DNA of 64,000 nt from Luoshenia tenuis (lineage in GTDB: Bacteria > Bacillota > Clostridia > Christensenellales > GCA-900066905): contig NZ_JACRSO010000002.1 in assembly GCF_014384745.1 (NCBI RefSeq), positions 310,001 to 374,000 on the forward strand, read 5' to 3'. Shown here piece by piece: positions 34,860 through 43,967 of this stretch; position 1 is the stretch's first letter; every line of letters starts with the position of its first letter. The notes below the pieces were generated by a model that was not told the DNA's origin, made no database searches, and saw only the letters and a list, made by a program, of their open reading frames with translations. A program made the translations under genes and the position numbers.

Positions 34860-36002
34860 TTATCCGCCAAAGGCGTCTTTCATCTTTTCAAAAAAGTTTT
34901 TGCGCTTTTCGTGCTGGGCATTGCCCAGCGACGCATCGAATTTGCGCAGCAGCTCCTTCTGCTCGGCCGAGAGGCGCTTGGGCACCTCCAGGGTCACCGT
35001 TACGTAAAGGTGACCTTTGGCGTTGGAGTTGAGCACTTTAATGCCCTTGCCGCGCAGGCGGAAGGTCGTGCCCGGCTGCGTCCCCTCCGGGATATTATAG
35101 CGCACCTTCTCCTCCAGCGTGGGCACCTCGATCTCCCCGCCCAGCGTCGCCTGGGCGTAAGTGATGGGGATATCGCAATAAAGGTCGTAATTCTCCCGCC
35201 GGAAGAGCTTATGCGGGCGCACGCGCAGGTGTACATAAAGGTCGCCCGCCGGGCCGCCCCTCGTACCAGGCTGCCCCTCTCCGCGCATGGTCACCGCCTG
35301 CCCATCGTCCACACCCGCGGGAATGTTCACCTTAATCTTGCGCGAGCGGCGCACCTTGCCCCGTCCGTTGCACTTGGGGCAGGGGTCGTTAATGATGTGC
35401 CCCGTGCCGTGGCAGGTCTCGCAGGTGCGCACATTCATCACCCGCCCTAAGATCGTCTGCTGGGCCACCTGTACCTGGCCGGTACCGCCGCAGACCGTAC
35501 AAGTCGTAGGCTGGGTGCCCTTTTTGGCGCCGCTGCCGCCGCACTCCTGGCATACCTCGTCGCGGGTGACGTTGATCTCCCGCTGCACGCCAAAGGCCGC
35601 GTCCTCAAAACTCAGGGTGACCTCCACATGGATATCTTCCCCGCGCGCAGGCCCATTGCGCCGTGCGCTCTGCCCGCGGAAACCGCCGCCCATAAAGGCC
35701 TCAAAAATATCCTCGACACCGCCAAAGCCGCCGAAACCGCCGAAGCCCTCAAAGCCACCGCCGCCAAAGCCGGCCGCCTGCGGCCCCTCCGGGCCAAACT
35801 GGTCGTACTGGGCGCGGCGCTGGGAATCGCTCAACGTTTCATACGCCTCGTTGACCTCTTTAAACTTGGCCTCGGCCTCTTTATCGCCAGGGTTCAGGTC
35901 CGGATGATATTTTTTTGCCAGATTGCGATAGGCTTTTTTAATATCCGCATCGCTGGCGTCTTTTGCAACGCCCAGCACCTCATAATAATCACGTTTGGCC
36001 AA
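34860..36002 (-). CDS. dnaJ: Co-chaperone DnaJ
   Basis: Type I DnaJ of about 380 residues. It has a J domain with HPD in [10 protein letters not shown], a Gly/Phe linker (residues about 75-115), four zinc-finger repeats ([32 protein letters not shown]) and the C-terminal substrate domains. The family start [11 protein letters not shown] requires a TTG at 36002; an in-frame GTG nine bases upstream, three bases from GGAGG, is the alternative. It is the fourth chaperone gene of the hrcA operon. Confidence 0.96.
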   Translation of the reverse strand: MAKRDYYEVLGVAKDASDADIKKAYRNLAKKYHPDLNPGDKEAEAKFKEVNEAYETLSDSQRRAQYDQFGPEGPQAAGFGGGGFEGFGGFGGFGGVEDIFEAFMGGGFRGQSARRNGPARGEDIHVEVTLSFEDAAFGVQREINVTRDEVCQECGGSGAKKGTQPTTCTVCGGTGQVQVAQQTILGRVMNVRTCETCHGTGHIINDPCPKCNGRGKVRRSRKIKVNIPAGVDDGQAVTMRGEGQPGTRGGPAGDLYVHLRVRPHKLFRRENYDLYCDIPITYAQATLGGEIEVPTLEEKVRYNIPEGTQPGTTFRLRGKGIKVLNSNAKGHLYVTVTLEVPKRLSAEQKELLRKFDASLGNAQHEKRKNFFEKMKDAFGG

Positions 36003-36051
36003 AAGCCTCACCTACCTCCACACTCTCGGATTCTGCCCTCAACATGGGCAG

Positions 36052-36072
36052 GGCGCGGCCACAAGCCGCGCC
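36052..36072 (-). other. Hairpin between dnaK and dnaJ
   Basis: GGCGCGGC pairs with GCCGCGCC across a five-base loop in the 92-base gap. It may set the relative amounts of dnaK and dnaJ message. Confidence 0.5.
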
Positions 36073-36094
36073 TTTTGCCCCATGAATGTTCCCC

Positions 36095-37954
36095 TTATTT
36101 TTTATCGTCGTCCACCACTTCATAGTCGGCGTCCACAACGTTATCCGGGCCGCTTTGTGCGCCGGCGTTGCCCGCATCCGGGCCCGGATTGGCGCCCTGG
36201 GCGCCGGCCTGCTGCCCTGCCGCCTGCTGCTGGTAGACCTTGCCGAAAGCATCGTAGGAAACCTGGGTAAGTTTCTCGGTCTCAGCCTTGATCTGCTCCA
36301 GGTTGCCGCCCTCCAACGCCTTTTTAAGGGCGTCAAGACCGGCCTGCACCTTGTCTTTATCCGCCGCATCCAGCTTATCGCCCAATTCCTTCAAGCTCTT
36401 CTCGGTGGAATAGACCATCTGATCGGCCTGGTTGCGCACTTCCACTTCCTCTTTGCGCTTCTTATCCTCGGCCGCATACTGCTCGGCCTCTTTCACGGCC
36501 TTATCGATCTCATCGTCGGACAGATTGGTCGACGCGGTGATCGTAACGTTCTGCTCGTTGCCCGTGCCCAGATCCTTAGCGGATACGTGCACGATGCCGT
36601 TGGCGTCGATATCGAAGGTCACCTCGATCTGCGGCACGCCGCGGGGAGCCGGGGCGATGCCGGTCAGCTGGAAGCGGCCCAGTGTCTTGTTATAGGTGGC
36701 CATCTCGCGCTCGCCCTGCAGCACATGCACCTCCACCGAGGTCTGTCCATCTGCCGCCGTGGAGAAGATCTGGCTCTTTTTGGTGGGGATGGTGGTGTTC
36801 CGGTCGATCAGGCGGGTAAACACGCCGCCCATGGTCTCAATACCCAAGGAAAGGGGCGTTACATCCAGCAGCAGGATGTCCTTGACATCGCCGCCCAGCA
36901 CGCCGCCCTGAATGGCCGCGCCCAGCGCCACACACTCATCAGGGTTGATGCCCTTAAAGGGCTCTTTGCCGGTGATCTTCTGCACCGCCTCCGCCACAGC
37001 GGGGATGCGGGTGGAACCGCCCACCAGAATAACCTTATCGACCTGAGAGGCCGTCAGCCCCGCATCCTGCAGCGCCTGGTTCATGGGGCCGGTGGTCTGC
37101 TCGACCAGGTCGTGGGTCAGCTCGTTGAACTTGGCCCGGGTAATGGTCATATCCAGGTGCTTGGGGCCGGAAGCATCCGCCGTAATAAAGGGCAGGTTGA
37201 CGTTACTGGTCAACACGCCGGAAAGCTCGATCTTGGCTTTTTCAGCCGCCTCTTTCAGGCGCTGATGGGCCATCCTGTCGCTGCGCAGGTCGATGCCGTT
37301 TTCCTTTTTAAACTCGTCGGCCATGTAATCCACCAGGCGCTGGTCAAAATCATCGCCGCCCAGGCGGTTGTTGCCGTGGGTCGCCATAACCTCGAACACG
37401 CCGTCGCCGATCTCCAGAATGGACACGTCGAACGTGCCGCCGCCCAGATCGTAAACCAGGATCTTCTGGTTATGTTCTTTATCCATGCCGTAAGCCAGGG
37501 CCGCAGCCGTAGGCTCGTTGATGATGCGCAATACCTCCAGGCCTGCGATACGCCCGGCATCCTTGGTGGCCTGGCGCTGGCTGTCCGAGAAGTAGGCCGG
37601 CACGGTGATGACCGCCTGGGTCACCGGCTCGCCCAAGTAGCTTTCGGCATCCGCCTTAAGCTTGCTCAGGATCATCGCGCTGATCTCCTGCGGGGTGTAG
37701 TCGTTGCCGTCTACCCGCACTTTATAATTGCTGCCCATCTCGCGCTTGATGGAAGAAACCGTCCTGTCCGGATTGGTGATGGCCTGGCGCTTGGCCACCT
37801 GGCCTACCAGCCGCTCGCCCTCCTTGGTGAACGCCACGACCGAAGGCGTGGTGCGCGCGCCCTCCGGATTGGGGATGACAACCGCCTCGCCGCCTTCCAT
37901 AACGGCTACGCAGGAGTTGGTCGTACCTAAGTCAATACCGATAATTTTTCCCAT
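36095..37954 (-). CDS. dnaK: Molecular chaperone DnaK (Hsp70)
   Basis: A 619-residue Hsp70. Signatures are [17 protein letters not shown] (residues 4-20), [19 protein letters not shown] and [17 protein letters not shown]. The substrate domain starts at [14 protein letters not shown], and the C-terminal tail is Gly/Ala/Gln-rich and ends [12 protein letters not shown]. As in Gram-positive DnaK, the ~24-residue stretch typical of proteobacterial proteins is missing from the N-terminal quarter. GGGAGG precedes the ATG. It follows grpE by 58 bases. Confidence 0.98.
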   Translation of the reverse strand: MGKIIGIDLGTTNSCVAVMEGGEAVVIPNPEGARTTPSVVAFTKEGERLVGQVAKRQAITNPDRTVSSIKREMGSNYKVRVDGNDYTPQEISAMILSKLKADAESYLGEPVTQAVITVPAYFSDSQRQATKDAGRIAGLEVLRIINEPTAAALAYGMDKEHNQKILVYDLGGGTFDVSILEIGDGVFEVMATHGNNRLGGDDFDQRLVDYMADEFKKENGIDLRSDRMAHQRLKEAAEKAKIELSGVLTSNVNLPFITADASGPKHLDMTITRAKFNELTHDLVEQTTGPMNQALQDAGLTASQVDKVILVGGSTRIPAVAEAVQKITGKEPFKGINPDECVALGAAIQGGVLGGDVKDILLLDVTPLSLGIETMGGVFTRLIDRNTTIPTKKSQIFSTAADGQTSVEVHVLQGEREMATYNKTLGRFQLTGIAPAPRGVPQIEVTFDIDANGIVHVSAKDLGTGNEQNVTITASTNLSDDEIDKAVKEAEQYAAEDKKRKEEVEVRNQADQMVYSTEKSLKELGDKLDAADKDKVQAGLDALKKALEGGNLEQIKAETEKLTQVSYDAFGKVYQQQAAGQQAGAQGANPGPDAGNAGAQSGPDNVVDADYEVVDDDKK

Positions 37955-38012
37955 GATCTATACCTCCCATTGGATTGAATTTTCAAAATTTATTTAAATG
38001 GATTGCCTGCTA

Positions 38013-38606
38013 TTATTGTGCCACTTTTACCATGCTGTAACGCAAAACCTTTTCGCCCGCGCGGTATCCCTTCTGGAACACCTCGCAAACGGTGCCGGCG
38101 GGATAATCCTGCGTGGCCTCGGCCTGCATCACCGCGTGATGCTTTTCCGGGTCAAAGGTCTCGCCCAGGGCCGGAATCTCCTCCACGCCCATCTTGGTCA
38201 TAGTCTCCAGCAGCTGTTTGTAAATCTTTTCCACACCCTCAAAGAACGCGTCCGCATCGGCTTTTGCCGCCATCGCCCGCTCAAAGTTGTCCAGCACCGG
38301 CAGCAGCTCTTTCAGGGTATCCAGCTTGCCGTCCTGATAGGCGTCCGCCCGCAGGGTCTGGTTGCGGCGGCGGAAGTTATCAAACTCTGCCTGAAGGCGC
38401 TGGGCCGTATTGAGATAATCAGCCGACTGCTGCTGCTCTTTCTCCAGCAGCGCCTTGATCTTTTCAAGCTCCGCATCCTTATGCTTCTTCTTATCTTTTT
38501 TCTTATCCTGCGCCTTGGGCTCTTCGCAGGCCGCTTCAGCCTGCTGCCCGCAGTCCGCTGCGTTAGGCTCGGTTTCCTGATTTAAATTCTCGTTTTTTTC
38601 TTCCAT
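38013..38606 (-). CDS. grpE: Nucleotide exchange factor GrpE
   Basis: A 197-residue GrpE. It has a charged, low-complexity N-terminus with many Glu and Lys, a long helix (residues about 45-95) ending in LQAEFDNFRRRNQTLR, the central LLPVLDNFERAM signature and the C-terminal beta domain (ALGETFDPEKHHAV, VCEVFQKGYRAGEKVLR). It releases ADP from DnaK. AAGGAGG lies six bases before the ATG at 38606. It follows hrcA by 19 bases. Confidence 0.96.
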   Translation of the reverse strand: MEEKNENLNQETEPNAADCGQQAEAACEEPKAQDKKKDKKKHKDAELEKIKALLEKEQQQSADYLNTAQRLQAEFDNFRRRNQTLRADAYQDGKLDTLKELLPVLDNFERAMAAKADADAFFEGVEKIYKQLLETMTKMGVEEIPALGETFDPEKHHAVMQAEATQDYPAGTVCEVFQKGYRAGEKVLRYSMVKVAQ

Positions 38607-38625
38607 CGTTATCCTCCTTATGCCG

Positions 38626-39672
38626 CTATTCGCCATCGGTCAGGTTCGAAAGCACCTCGGTGAGGCTGCGCCCCATAAAGCCCAGCACGGACATGACGCG
38701 GCTGTAATCCATCCGCGTCGGCCCGATCACGCCGATCGAACCCAAGTTTTGGTCGCCTATGCGGTAAGTTGCCGTCACCACCGAACAATTGCGCAAATCC
38801 TCAAACTCGTTCTCCCGCCCGATGGTGATGTTAAACTGCAATTTGCTGCCCCGCCGGAGCAGTTGATAAAGCCGGTCCTTCGTTTCCAAAACCGATAAGA
38901 ACTGGCGCGCCTTATCGATATCGCTATATTCCGGATGGTTGAGGATCTTGCCCGCGCCGCCCAGCACCAACTCTTTAGAGAGGTTGGGCACGGCGTAGGT
39001 ATCTAGCGCCTCGATCAGGCTGCCCGCCAGGCGCTTGTGCCCCTGCAGGGCCTTGGCCAGGTTTTCGTCCATCTGCTGGTGCAGCGTCTCCTCGATCTCC
39101 GCCAGCGTGTGGCCGCAAAGCTGCTTAGCCAGCAGCTTGGATACCTCATATATCTGATCCGAATCCATCTGTTTGGGGATGGAGATGACCTGATCTTTAA
39201 GCACGCCGGCCTCGGTAACCAGCACCACCAGCGCCAAATTTTCCGTGATCGGCACCAACTGAAAACCGGTGACGACGCTGTCTTTCATCTGCGGCGTCAG
39301 GGCAACGGCGGTATAATTGGTAATTTCGCTCAGCAGATTCGCCGCCTGCGAGATCACCTCTTCGATCTCGCCCAGGCGGAAATGCACGTACTGCTGCATG
39401 TAACGGATCTCCTCTGCGGAAAGATCCGGCACCTGCATCAGCTGATCCACATACAGCCGGTAGGCTAAATCAGAAGGGACGCGGCCGGCCGAGGTATGGG
39501 GCTGCTCCAGCAAACCCATCTCCTCCAGGTCGCTCATCTCATTGCGGATGGTGGCGCTGCTCCAGTCCAGATACTTTTTGGCGATCGTACGGGAGCCAAC
39601 CGGGATGCCCGTAGCGATATAGTCGTCGATGATCGCGCGCAGAATGCGCAGTTTGCGTTCGCCAATATCCAT
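38626..39672 (-). CDS. hrcA: Heat-inducible transcription repressor HrcA
   Basis: A 348-residue repressor. It has an N-terminal winged helix (ERKLRILRAIIDDYIATGIP, VGSRTIAKKYLDWSSATIRN, then EMSDLEEMGLLEQPHTSAGR), a GAF-like central domain and the C-terminal NLGSIGVIGPTRMDYSRVMS. HrcA binds CIRCE and is folded by GroEL, linking repression to chaperone availability. Two CIRCE elements exist in this window. The ATG at 39672 fits the family; a TTG three codons upstream is nearer the AGGAGG. Confidence 0.97.
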   Translation of the reverse strand: MDIGERKLRILRAIIDDYIATGIPVGSRTIAKKYLDWSSATIRNEMSDLEEMGLLEQPHTSAGRVPSDLAYRLYVDQLMQVPDLSAEEIRYMQQYVHFRLGEIEEVISQAANLLSEITNYTAVALTPQMKDSVVTGFQLVPITENLALVVLVTEAGVLKDQVISIPKQMDSDQIYEVSKLLAKQLCGHTLAEIEETLHQQMDENLAKALQGHKRLAGSLIEALDTYAVPNLSKELVLGGAGKILNHPEYSDIDKARQFLSVLETKDRLYQLLRRGSKLQFNITIGRENEFEDLRNCSVVTATYRIGDQNLGSIGVIGPTRMDYSRVMSVLGFMGRSLTEVLSNLTDGE

Positions 39673-39704
39673 CTCGCCCAAGCACCTCCTCGTCCGCTTT
39701 GTTG

Positions 39705-39731
39705 TTAGCACTCTCAAAAGAGGAGTGCTAA
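39705..39731. promoter_or_regulatory. CIRCE operator of the hrcA operon
   Basis: TTAGCACTC-N9-GAGTGCTAA, a perfect inverted repeat and exact match to the HrcA consensus, 33 bases upstream of the hrcA ATG. Confidence 0.97.
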
Positions 39732-39742
39732 AACCTATCTAT

Positions 39743-39771
39743 AAATTAGCACCGCGGGCCGGAATTGTCAA
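39743..39771 (-). promoter_or_regulatory. hrcA operon promoter
   Basis: TTGACA, 17 bases, TAATTT on the minus strand, just upstream of the CIRCE element. It gives the chaperone genes an internal start separate from lepA-hemW. Confidence 0.65.
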
Positions 39772-39820
39772 GGGTATTTTAACCAAAATCCAGCCTGCGG
39801 CGCAAAAAAATCAAAGAAAG

Positions 39821-40972
39821 TCAAAAATTATTATCCAGTGCCTGTAAGAACGCCACCAGGAGGGGATTCTGCACGTCCAGCCCCCGCTCCGTCAGGGCCA
39901 GGCGGCCGTTTTCAAGGCGCATCAGCCCTCCGCTTTCATAGGTGTGGATGAGTTTTTTCCATTTCTCCGGCAGCGTCGCGCCGTACCGACCTTCCAGGGC
40001 GGCCAGCGGAACGCCCCGTACCATGCGCAGCCCCATCATCAGCGTTTCAAACAGCGCGTCATTGCCGGAAGGGTAGCTGCGCGCTGCCACCGGGCTTTCT
40101 CCGGCCTGCACACGCCCGATATATTCGCACAGCTCGGCGGTATTCTCATACCGCTCCCCGCCGAAATAGCCGTGCGCCGCGCAGCCCAGGCCGATAAAAT
40201 CGCCGTTTTGCCAATAGTTCAGGTTATGGCGGCATTCCTGTCCCGGCCGGGCAAAGTTGGAGATTTCATAGCGGCTGTATCCCCGGCTGGCCAGCAGGCT
40301 GCGGGCCAGCTTTGCCATGTCGTCCTCCGCATCCTCTCCGGGCAGAGCGGCGGCGCGCCCCGCCTGCACATCCGCATACAGCGCCGTCCCCTCCTCCAAG
40401 ATGAGGGAATAGGCGGAAATATGCTCCGGCGCCAGCACCGTGACCCGCTCAAGGGTATCCCGCCACTGCGCAAGCCCCTGCCCGGGCAGGCCGTACATCA
40501 GGTCCACATTGATATGGCTAAAGCCCGCCGCACGGGCGAGCTTATAGTTCTCCTCAAAAACAGGATAGGTATGGATGCGGCCCAGGGCGCGCAGCAGCCC
40601 GCCGTCCGCCGTTTGCAGGCCGATGCTCAACCGGTTGATCCCGCTCTCCCGATATTCGGTTAACTTCTCTGCCGTCAGCGTACCGGGGTTGGCTTCCAGG
40701 GTGATCTCCGCATCCTTTAAAAGCGCAAAGCGGCGGCGCAGCGCGCTTAAAAGCTGCGTAACCGCCCCAAGCGGCAAAATAGAGGGCGTGCCCCCGCCGA
40801 TAAAGACCGTTTCAAAGGCCGTAGCCTGCGCGCGGACCGCCCAGCGGTCTATTTCCTTTTCCAGCGCGCTCAGGTAGGCCGACATATCCGCCGCGCGCCC
40901 GGCATACGAAGTAAAATCGCAATACCGGCACCGGGCCTTGCAAAAGGGGATATGGATATAGATACCCGCCAT
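39821..40972 (-). CDS. hemW: Radical SAM family heme chaperone HemW
   Basis: A 383-residue HemW (formerly called oxygen-independent coproporphyrinogen oxidase-like). The N-terminus is AGIYIHIPFCKARCRYCDF with CxxxCxxC and the following F. The GGGTPS loop, ITLEANPGTL and LSIGLQTADGGLLRALGRIH are family motifs. It lacks the extended N-terminus of true HemN, supporting a heme-transfer role. It starts eight bases after the lepA stop, the same order as in Bacillus. Confidence 0.94.
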   Translation of the reverse strand: MAGIYIHIPFCKARCRYCDFTSYAGRAADMSAYLSALEKEIDRWAVRAQATAFETVFIGGGTPSILPLGAVTQLLSALRRRFALLKDAEITLEANPGTLTAEKLTEYRESGINRLSIGLQTADGGLLRALGRIHTYPVFEENYKLARAAGFSHINVDLMYGLPGQGLAQWRDTLERVTVLAPEHISAYSLILEEGTALYADVQAGRAAALPGEDAEDDMAKLARSLLASRGYSRYEISNFARPGQECRHNLNYWQNGDFIGLGCAAHGYFGGERYENTAELCEYIGRVQAGESPVAARSYPSGNDALFETLMMGLRMVRGVPLAALEGRYGATLPEKWKKLIHTYESGGLMRLENGRLALTERGLDVQNPLLVAFLQALDNNF

Positions 40973-40980
40973 ATGCGCGC

Positions 40981-42786
40981 CTAATTCATCTTGAGCACGG
41001 CCATGAACGCCTCGCTGGGCACCTCGACCGAGCCGACCTGGCGCATCCGCTTTTTACCCTCTTTCTGCTTTTCCAGCAGCTTCTTTTTGCGGGTGATGTC
41101 GCCGCCGTAGCACTTGGCCAGCACGTCCTTGCGCATGGCCTTGACCGTTTCCCGGGCGATCACCTTGCCGCCGATGGCCGCCTGGATGGGGATCTCAAAG
41201 AGCTGGCGCGGGATCACCTCTTTAAGCCGCTCGGCGATGGAGCGGCCCCGGGCATAGGCCTTATCCTTGTGTACGATCAGCGTCAGTGCGTCGCACACAT
41301 CCCCGTTGAGCAGGATATCCAGCTTGACCAGCTCGCTGCGCCGGTAGTCCTTCAGCTCATAATCAAAGGAAGCGTAACCCCGGGTGCGGCTTTTGAGGGT
41401 ATCGAAAAAGTCGTAGATGATCTCGCTTAGCGGCAGCTCGTAATGCAGCACCACGCGGCTCTCCTCTAAATACTGCAATTCGATATAGACCCCGCGCTTT
41501 TCCTGACACAGCTCCATGATCGCTCCCACATACTCGGGCGGCGTCATGATCTTGGCGTCCACAAAAGGCTCCTCCATGTACTCGATCTCCGCGGGATTGG
41601 GCAGGTTGGTGGGGTTGTCGATGGTTTCCTGCGTCCCATCCGTGCGCTTGACTTTATAGATGACGCTGGGCGCGGTGGTGATCAGGTCCAGATCGTACTC
41701 GCGCTCCAAACGCTCCTGAATGATCTCCATATGCAGCAGCCCCAAAAAACCGCAGCGGAAGCCAAAGCCCAGGGCGATGGAGGTCTCCGGCTCAAAGTGC
41801 AGGGCCGCATCGTTGAGCTGCAGCTTCTCCAGGGCATCCCGCAGGTCGGGATAGCGGGCCCCGTCCGCCGGATAGATGCCGCAGTATACCATGGACTGCA
41901 CCCGCTTATAGCCGGGCAGGGGCTGGGATGCGGGATGCGCTGCATCCGTCACCGTGTCGCCCACCCGGGCCTCCCCCACGTTTTTGATCGAGGCGGCGAT
42001 AAAGCCCACGTCGCCTGCGGAGAGCTCCTGCAGCGTGGCGGGCTGGGGGTAAAACGCTCCCACCTCCACCACGTCAAATTCGATACCGCTGGACATCATG
42101 CGGATGCGCATACCCGCCCGCACGCTGCCCTCTTTGACGCGCACGATGCAGATCGCGCCCTTATAATTATCGTAATAAGAGTCAAAGATCAGCGCGCGCA
42201 GCGGGGCATCCTCCTCCCCGCTGGGGGCTGGGATATAGGAAACGATGCCTTCCAGCACATCCTCAATGCCTACCCCGCTCTTGGCGGAGATCAGCGGCGC
42301 ATGGCCGGCTTCCAGACCGATCACGTCCTCGATCTCGCTGCGCACCTGCTCGGGCTGGGCGCTGGGCAGGTCGATCTTATTGATGACCGGCAGAATCTCA
42401 AGGTCGTTCTCCAGGGCCAGGTAGACGTTGGCCAGCGTCTGCGCCTCGATCCCCTGGGAGGCGTCCACCACCAAAAGGGCCCCCTCGCAGGCCGCCAAAG
42501 CCCGGGAGACCTCGTAGTTAAAGTCCACATGCCCCGGGGTATCGATCAGGTTAAACTCATAAACCTTGCCATCCCGCGCGCGGTAATTCATGCGCACGGC
42601 CTTGCTTTTAATGGTGATGCCCCGCTCCCGCTCCAGCTCCATAGAATCCAGCACCTGCTCGGACATATCCCGCTTGGCCATGGTCTCGGTGGCCTCCAGC
42701 AGCCGGTCCGCCAATGTGGATTTACCGTGGTCGATATGGGCGATGATGCTAAAATTACGGATCAAATCCTGATGTTCCCTTGCCAT
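40981..42786 (-). CDS. lepA: Elongation factor 4 (LepA)
   Basis: A 601-residue translational GTPase. The G1 motif is [14 protein letters not shown] (residues 16-29), switch II is DTPGHVDF and G4 is NKIDLP. The LepA-specific C-terminal region includes [24 protein letters not shown] sequence and ends [17 protein letters not shown]. It can back-translocate or help ribosome assembly. AAAGGAG precedes the ATG. It is the first gene of lepA-hemW, with a good promoter about 95 bases upstream. Confidence 0.98.
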   Translation of the reverse strand: MAREHQDLIRNFSIIAHIDHGKSTLADRLLEATETMAKRDMSEQVLDSMELERERGITIKSKAVRMNYRARDGKVYEFNLIDTPGHVDFNYEVSRALAACEGALLVVDASQGIEAQTLANVYLALENDLEILPVINKIDLPSAQPEQVRSEIEDVIGLEAGHAPLISAKSGVGIEDVLEGIVSYIPAPSGEEDAPLRALIFDSYYDNYKGAICIVRVKEGSVRAGMRIRMMSSGIEFDVVEVGAFYPQPATLQELSAGDVGFIAASIKNVGEARVGDTVTDAAHPASQPLPGYKRVQSMVYCGIYPADGARYPDLRDALEKLQLNDAALHFEPETSIALGFGFRCGFLGLLHMEIIQERLEREYDLDLITTAPSVIYKVKRTDGTQETIDNPTNLPNPAEIEYMEEPFVDAKIMTPPEYVGAIMELCQEKRGVYIELQYLEESRVVLHYELPLSEIIYDFFDTLKSRTRGYASFDYELKDYRRSELVKLDILLNGDVCDALTLIVHKDKAYARGRSIAERLKEVIPRQLFEIPIQAAIGGKVIARETVKAMRKDVLAKCYGGDITRKKKLLEKQKEGKKRMRQVGSVEVPSEAFMAVLKMN

Positions 42787-42880
42787 GCGTTTTACTGGAC
42801 TCCTTTATATCTCAAAGTTGCCGGACGCGTACAGCCCTGCCGCCGCTCCGCCTGCATTTTAAACGGATGAAACTTCCTTC

Positions 42881-42909
42881 ATCATAACGAATCCTGGGCC
42901 AAAAAGCAA
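42881..42909 (-). promoter_or_regulatory. lepA promoter
   Basis: TTGCTT and TATGAT on the minus strand are separated by 17 bases. Confidence 0.55.
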
Positions 42910-42933
42910 GATTTGCATTGCCCCAGGCGGCAG

Positions 42934-42963
42934 TAGACAGCGGCATAAAAATAGGTGTATGAT
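42934..42963 (+). promoter_or_regulatory. Promoter of the LUD-protein gene
   Basis: TAGACA and TATGAT are separated by 18 bases, 62 bases upstream of the ATG. Confidence 0.5.
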
Positions 42964-43025
42964 AAAAATAGAATAAAATTTGCTTATTCATGGGGTAGAA
43001 CGTTTTAGGGGAGGTTTGGAACAAG

Positions 43026-43661
43026 ATGAACGAAATACTGCAAACCACGGCGGACAACCTGAATGCGCGCGGTTTTGACGCACAGATCTTTAACACGGCG
43101 GACGAGGTAAAGCGCGCGGTAATGGACTTTATCGGCGAGGGCAAAACGGTGGGCATCGGCGGCTCTGTAACAGTGCGGGAGCTGGGGCTGTACGAGGCAT
43201 TGAAGGACAAGGGAAACGATGTGGCCTGGCATTGGGAAGTGATGGGCAAACCGGGCGTGGATCAATCCCTGGTCAAAACCCTGCGCTATAAGGCCAACGC
43301 CTCGGAATATTACCTGACCAGCGCCAACGGCGTAAGCAGCCAGGGCGTGCTGATCAATATCGACGGTACGGGCAACCGCCTGTCCGCCACCTTTTACGGG
43401 CCGGCGCACGTATTTTTCATCGTGGGCCGCAACAAGATCGCCGCAACGTTTGAAGATGCGATGAACCGCGCCAAGAACGTGGCCTGCGTACTCAACGCCA
43501 AGCGCCTTAACACCCAAACGCCCTGCACCAAGGCGGGCAAATGTATGGATTGCAAGGCGGCCGCCCGCATTTGCCGCTTAACGGCCATCCACGAATACGC
43601 CCCCTCCTTTGAGGGACCCAAGGTCCACGTCTATCTGGTGGATGAGGACTTGGGGTATTAA
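43026..43661 (+). CDS. LUD-domain (LutC/DUF162-like) protein
   Basis: A 211-residue LUD-domain protein related to LutC/YkgG. It reads EGKTVGIGGSVTVRELGLYE near residues 38-57, then YYLTSANGVSSQGVLINIDG and FIVGRNKIAATFEDAMNR. The C-terminal third has CTKAGKCMDCKAAARICR, a cysteine-rich stretch that could hold an iron-sulfur or metal site and is not part of LutC itself. LutA and LutB are absent, so this is not a lactate-utilisation operon. Stand-alone versions of this kind are common in Clostridia and their reaction is not established. GGGGAGG precedes the ATG. Confidence 0.85.
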   Translation: MNEILQTTADNLNARGFDAQIFNTADEVKRAVMDFIGEGKTVGIGGSVTVRELGLYEALKDKGNDVAWHWEVMGKPGVDQSLVKTLRYKANASEYYLTSANGVSSQGVLINIDGTGNRLSATFYGPAHVFFIVGRNKIAATFEDAMNRAKNVACVLNAKRLNTQTPCTKAGKCMDCKAAARICRLTAIHEYAPSFEGPKVHVYLVDEDLGY

Positions 43662-43680
43662 GCCATACTATAATCCCAAT

Positions 43681-43716
43681 AAAAAGGGCCGCAGGTTTAT
43701 GCCTGCGGCCCTTTTC
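43681..43716. terminator. Bidirectional terminator, LUD gene / ferredoxin gene
   Basis: GGGCCGCAGG pairs with CCTGCGGCCC, flanked by AAAAA and TTTT, between convergent genes. Confidence 0.88.
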
Positions 43717-43724
43717 TGATGCAC

Positions 43725-43913
43725 CTATTCTTCTACGGCGATAACGGATACCGGGCAATTATCCGCGGCCTCCTGCGCGGCTTGCGCCACTTCGTCCGTA
43801 ACCGGGGCGTACACCTCGGCCCGTCCATCTTCCGCCATGCGGAATACCTCCGGACAGGTGGCCGGACACAGCCCGCAGCCAATGCAGCCTTCTCGATCGA
43901 TACTCGCTTTCAT
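43725..43913 (-). CDS. [4Fe-4S] ferredoxin
   Basis: A 62-residue electron carrier. The cysteines are C10, C13, C16, C20 and C53 (GCIGCGLCPATCP and NCPVSVI). In single-cluster ferredoxins the ligands are the first three plus the C-terminal one; C20 is the usual spare position. The second CxxCxxC motif of 2[4Fe-4S] types is absent. GAAAGGGAG precedes the ATG. It is directly downstream of the hydrogenase-like gene and is a probable redox partner. Confidence 0.92.
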   Translation of the reverse strand: MKASIDREGCIGCGLCPATCPEVFRMAEDGRAEVYAPVTDEVAQAAQEAADNCPVSVIAVEE

Positions 43914-43967
43914 TTATCCTATCTCCCTTTCGCATCAAGTTAGCCCTAGTATCTGCGAAAACAGAGA

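Noticed and set aside
36086..37930. 614-codon plus-strand frame antisense to dnaK
   Set aside because: It is a shadow of dnaK: no ribosome site, no recognisable domain, histidine- and glycine-rich translation typical of the opposite strand of a GC-rich gene.
42812..43249. 145-codon minus-strand frame overlapping the LUD gene and the lepA upstream gap
   Set aside because: It overlaps the real LUD start, contains both promoters and shows no domain.
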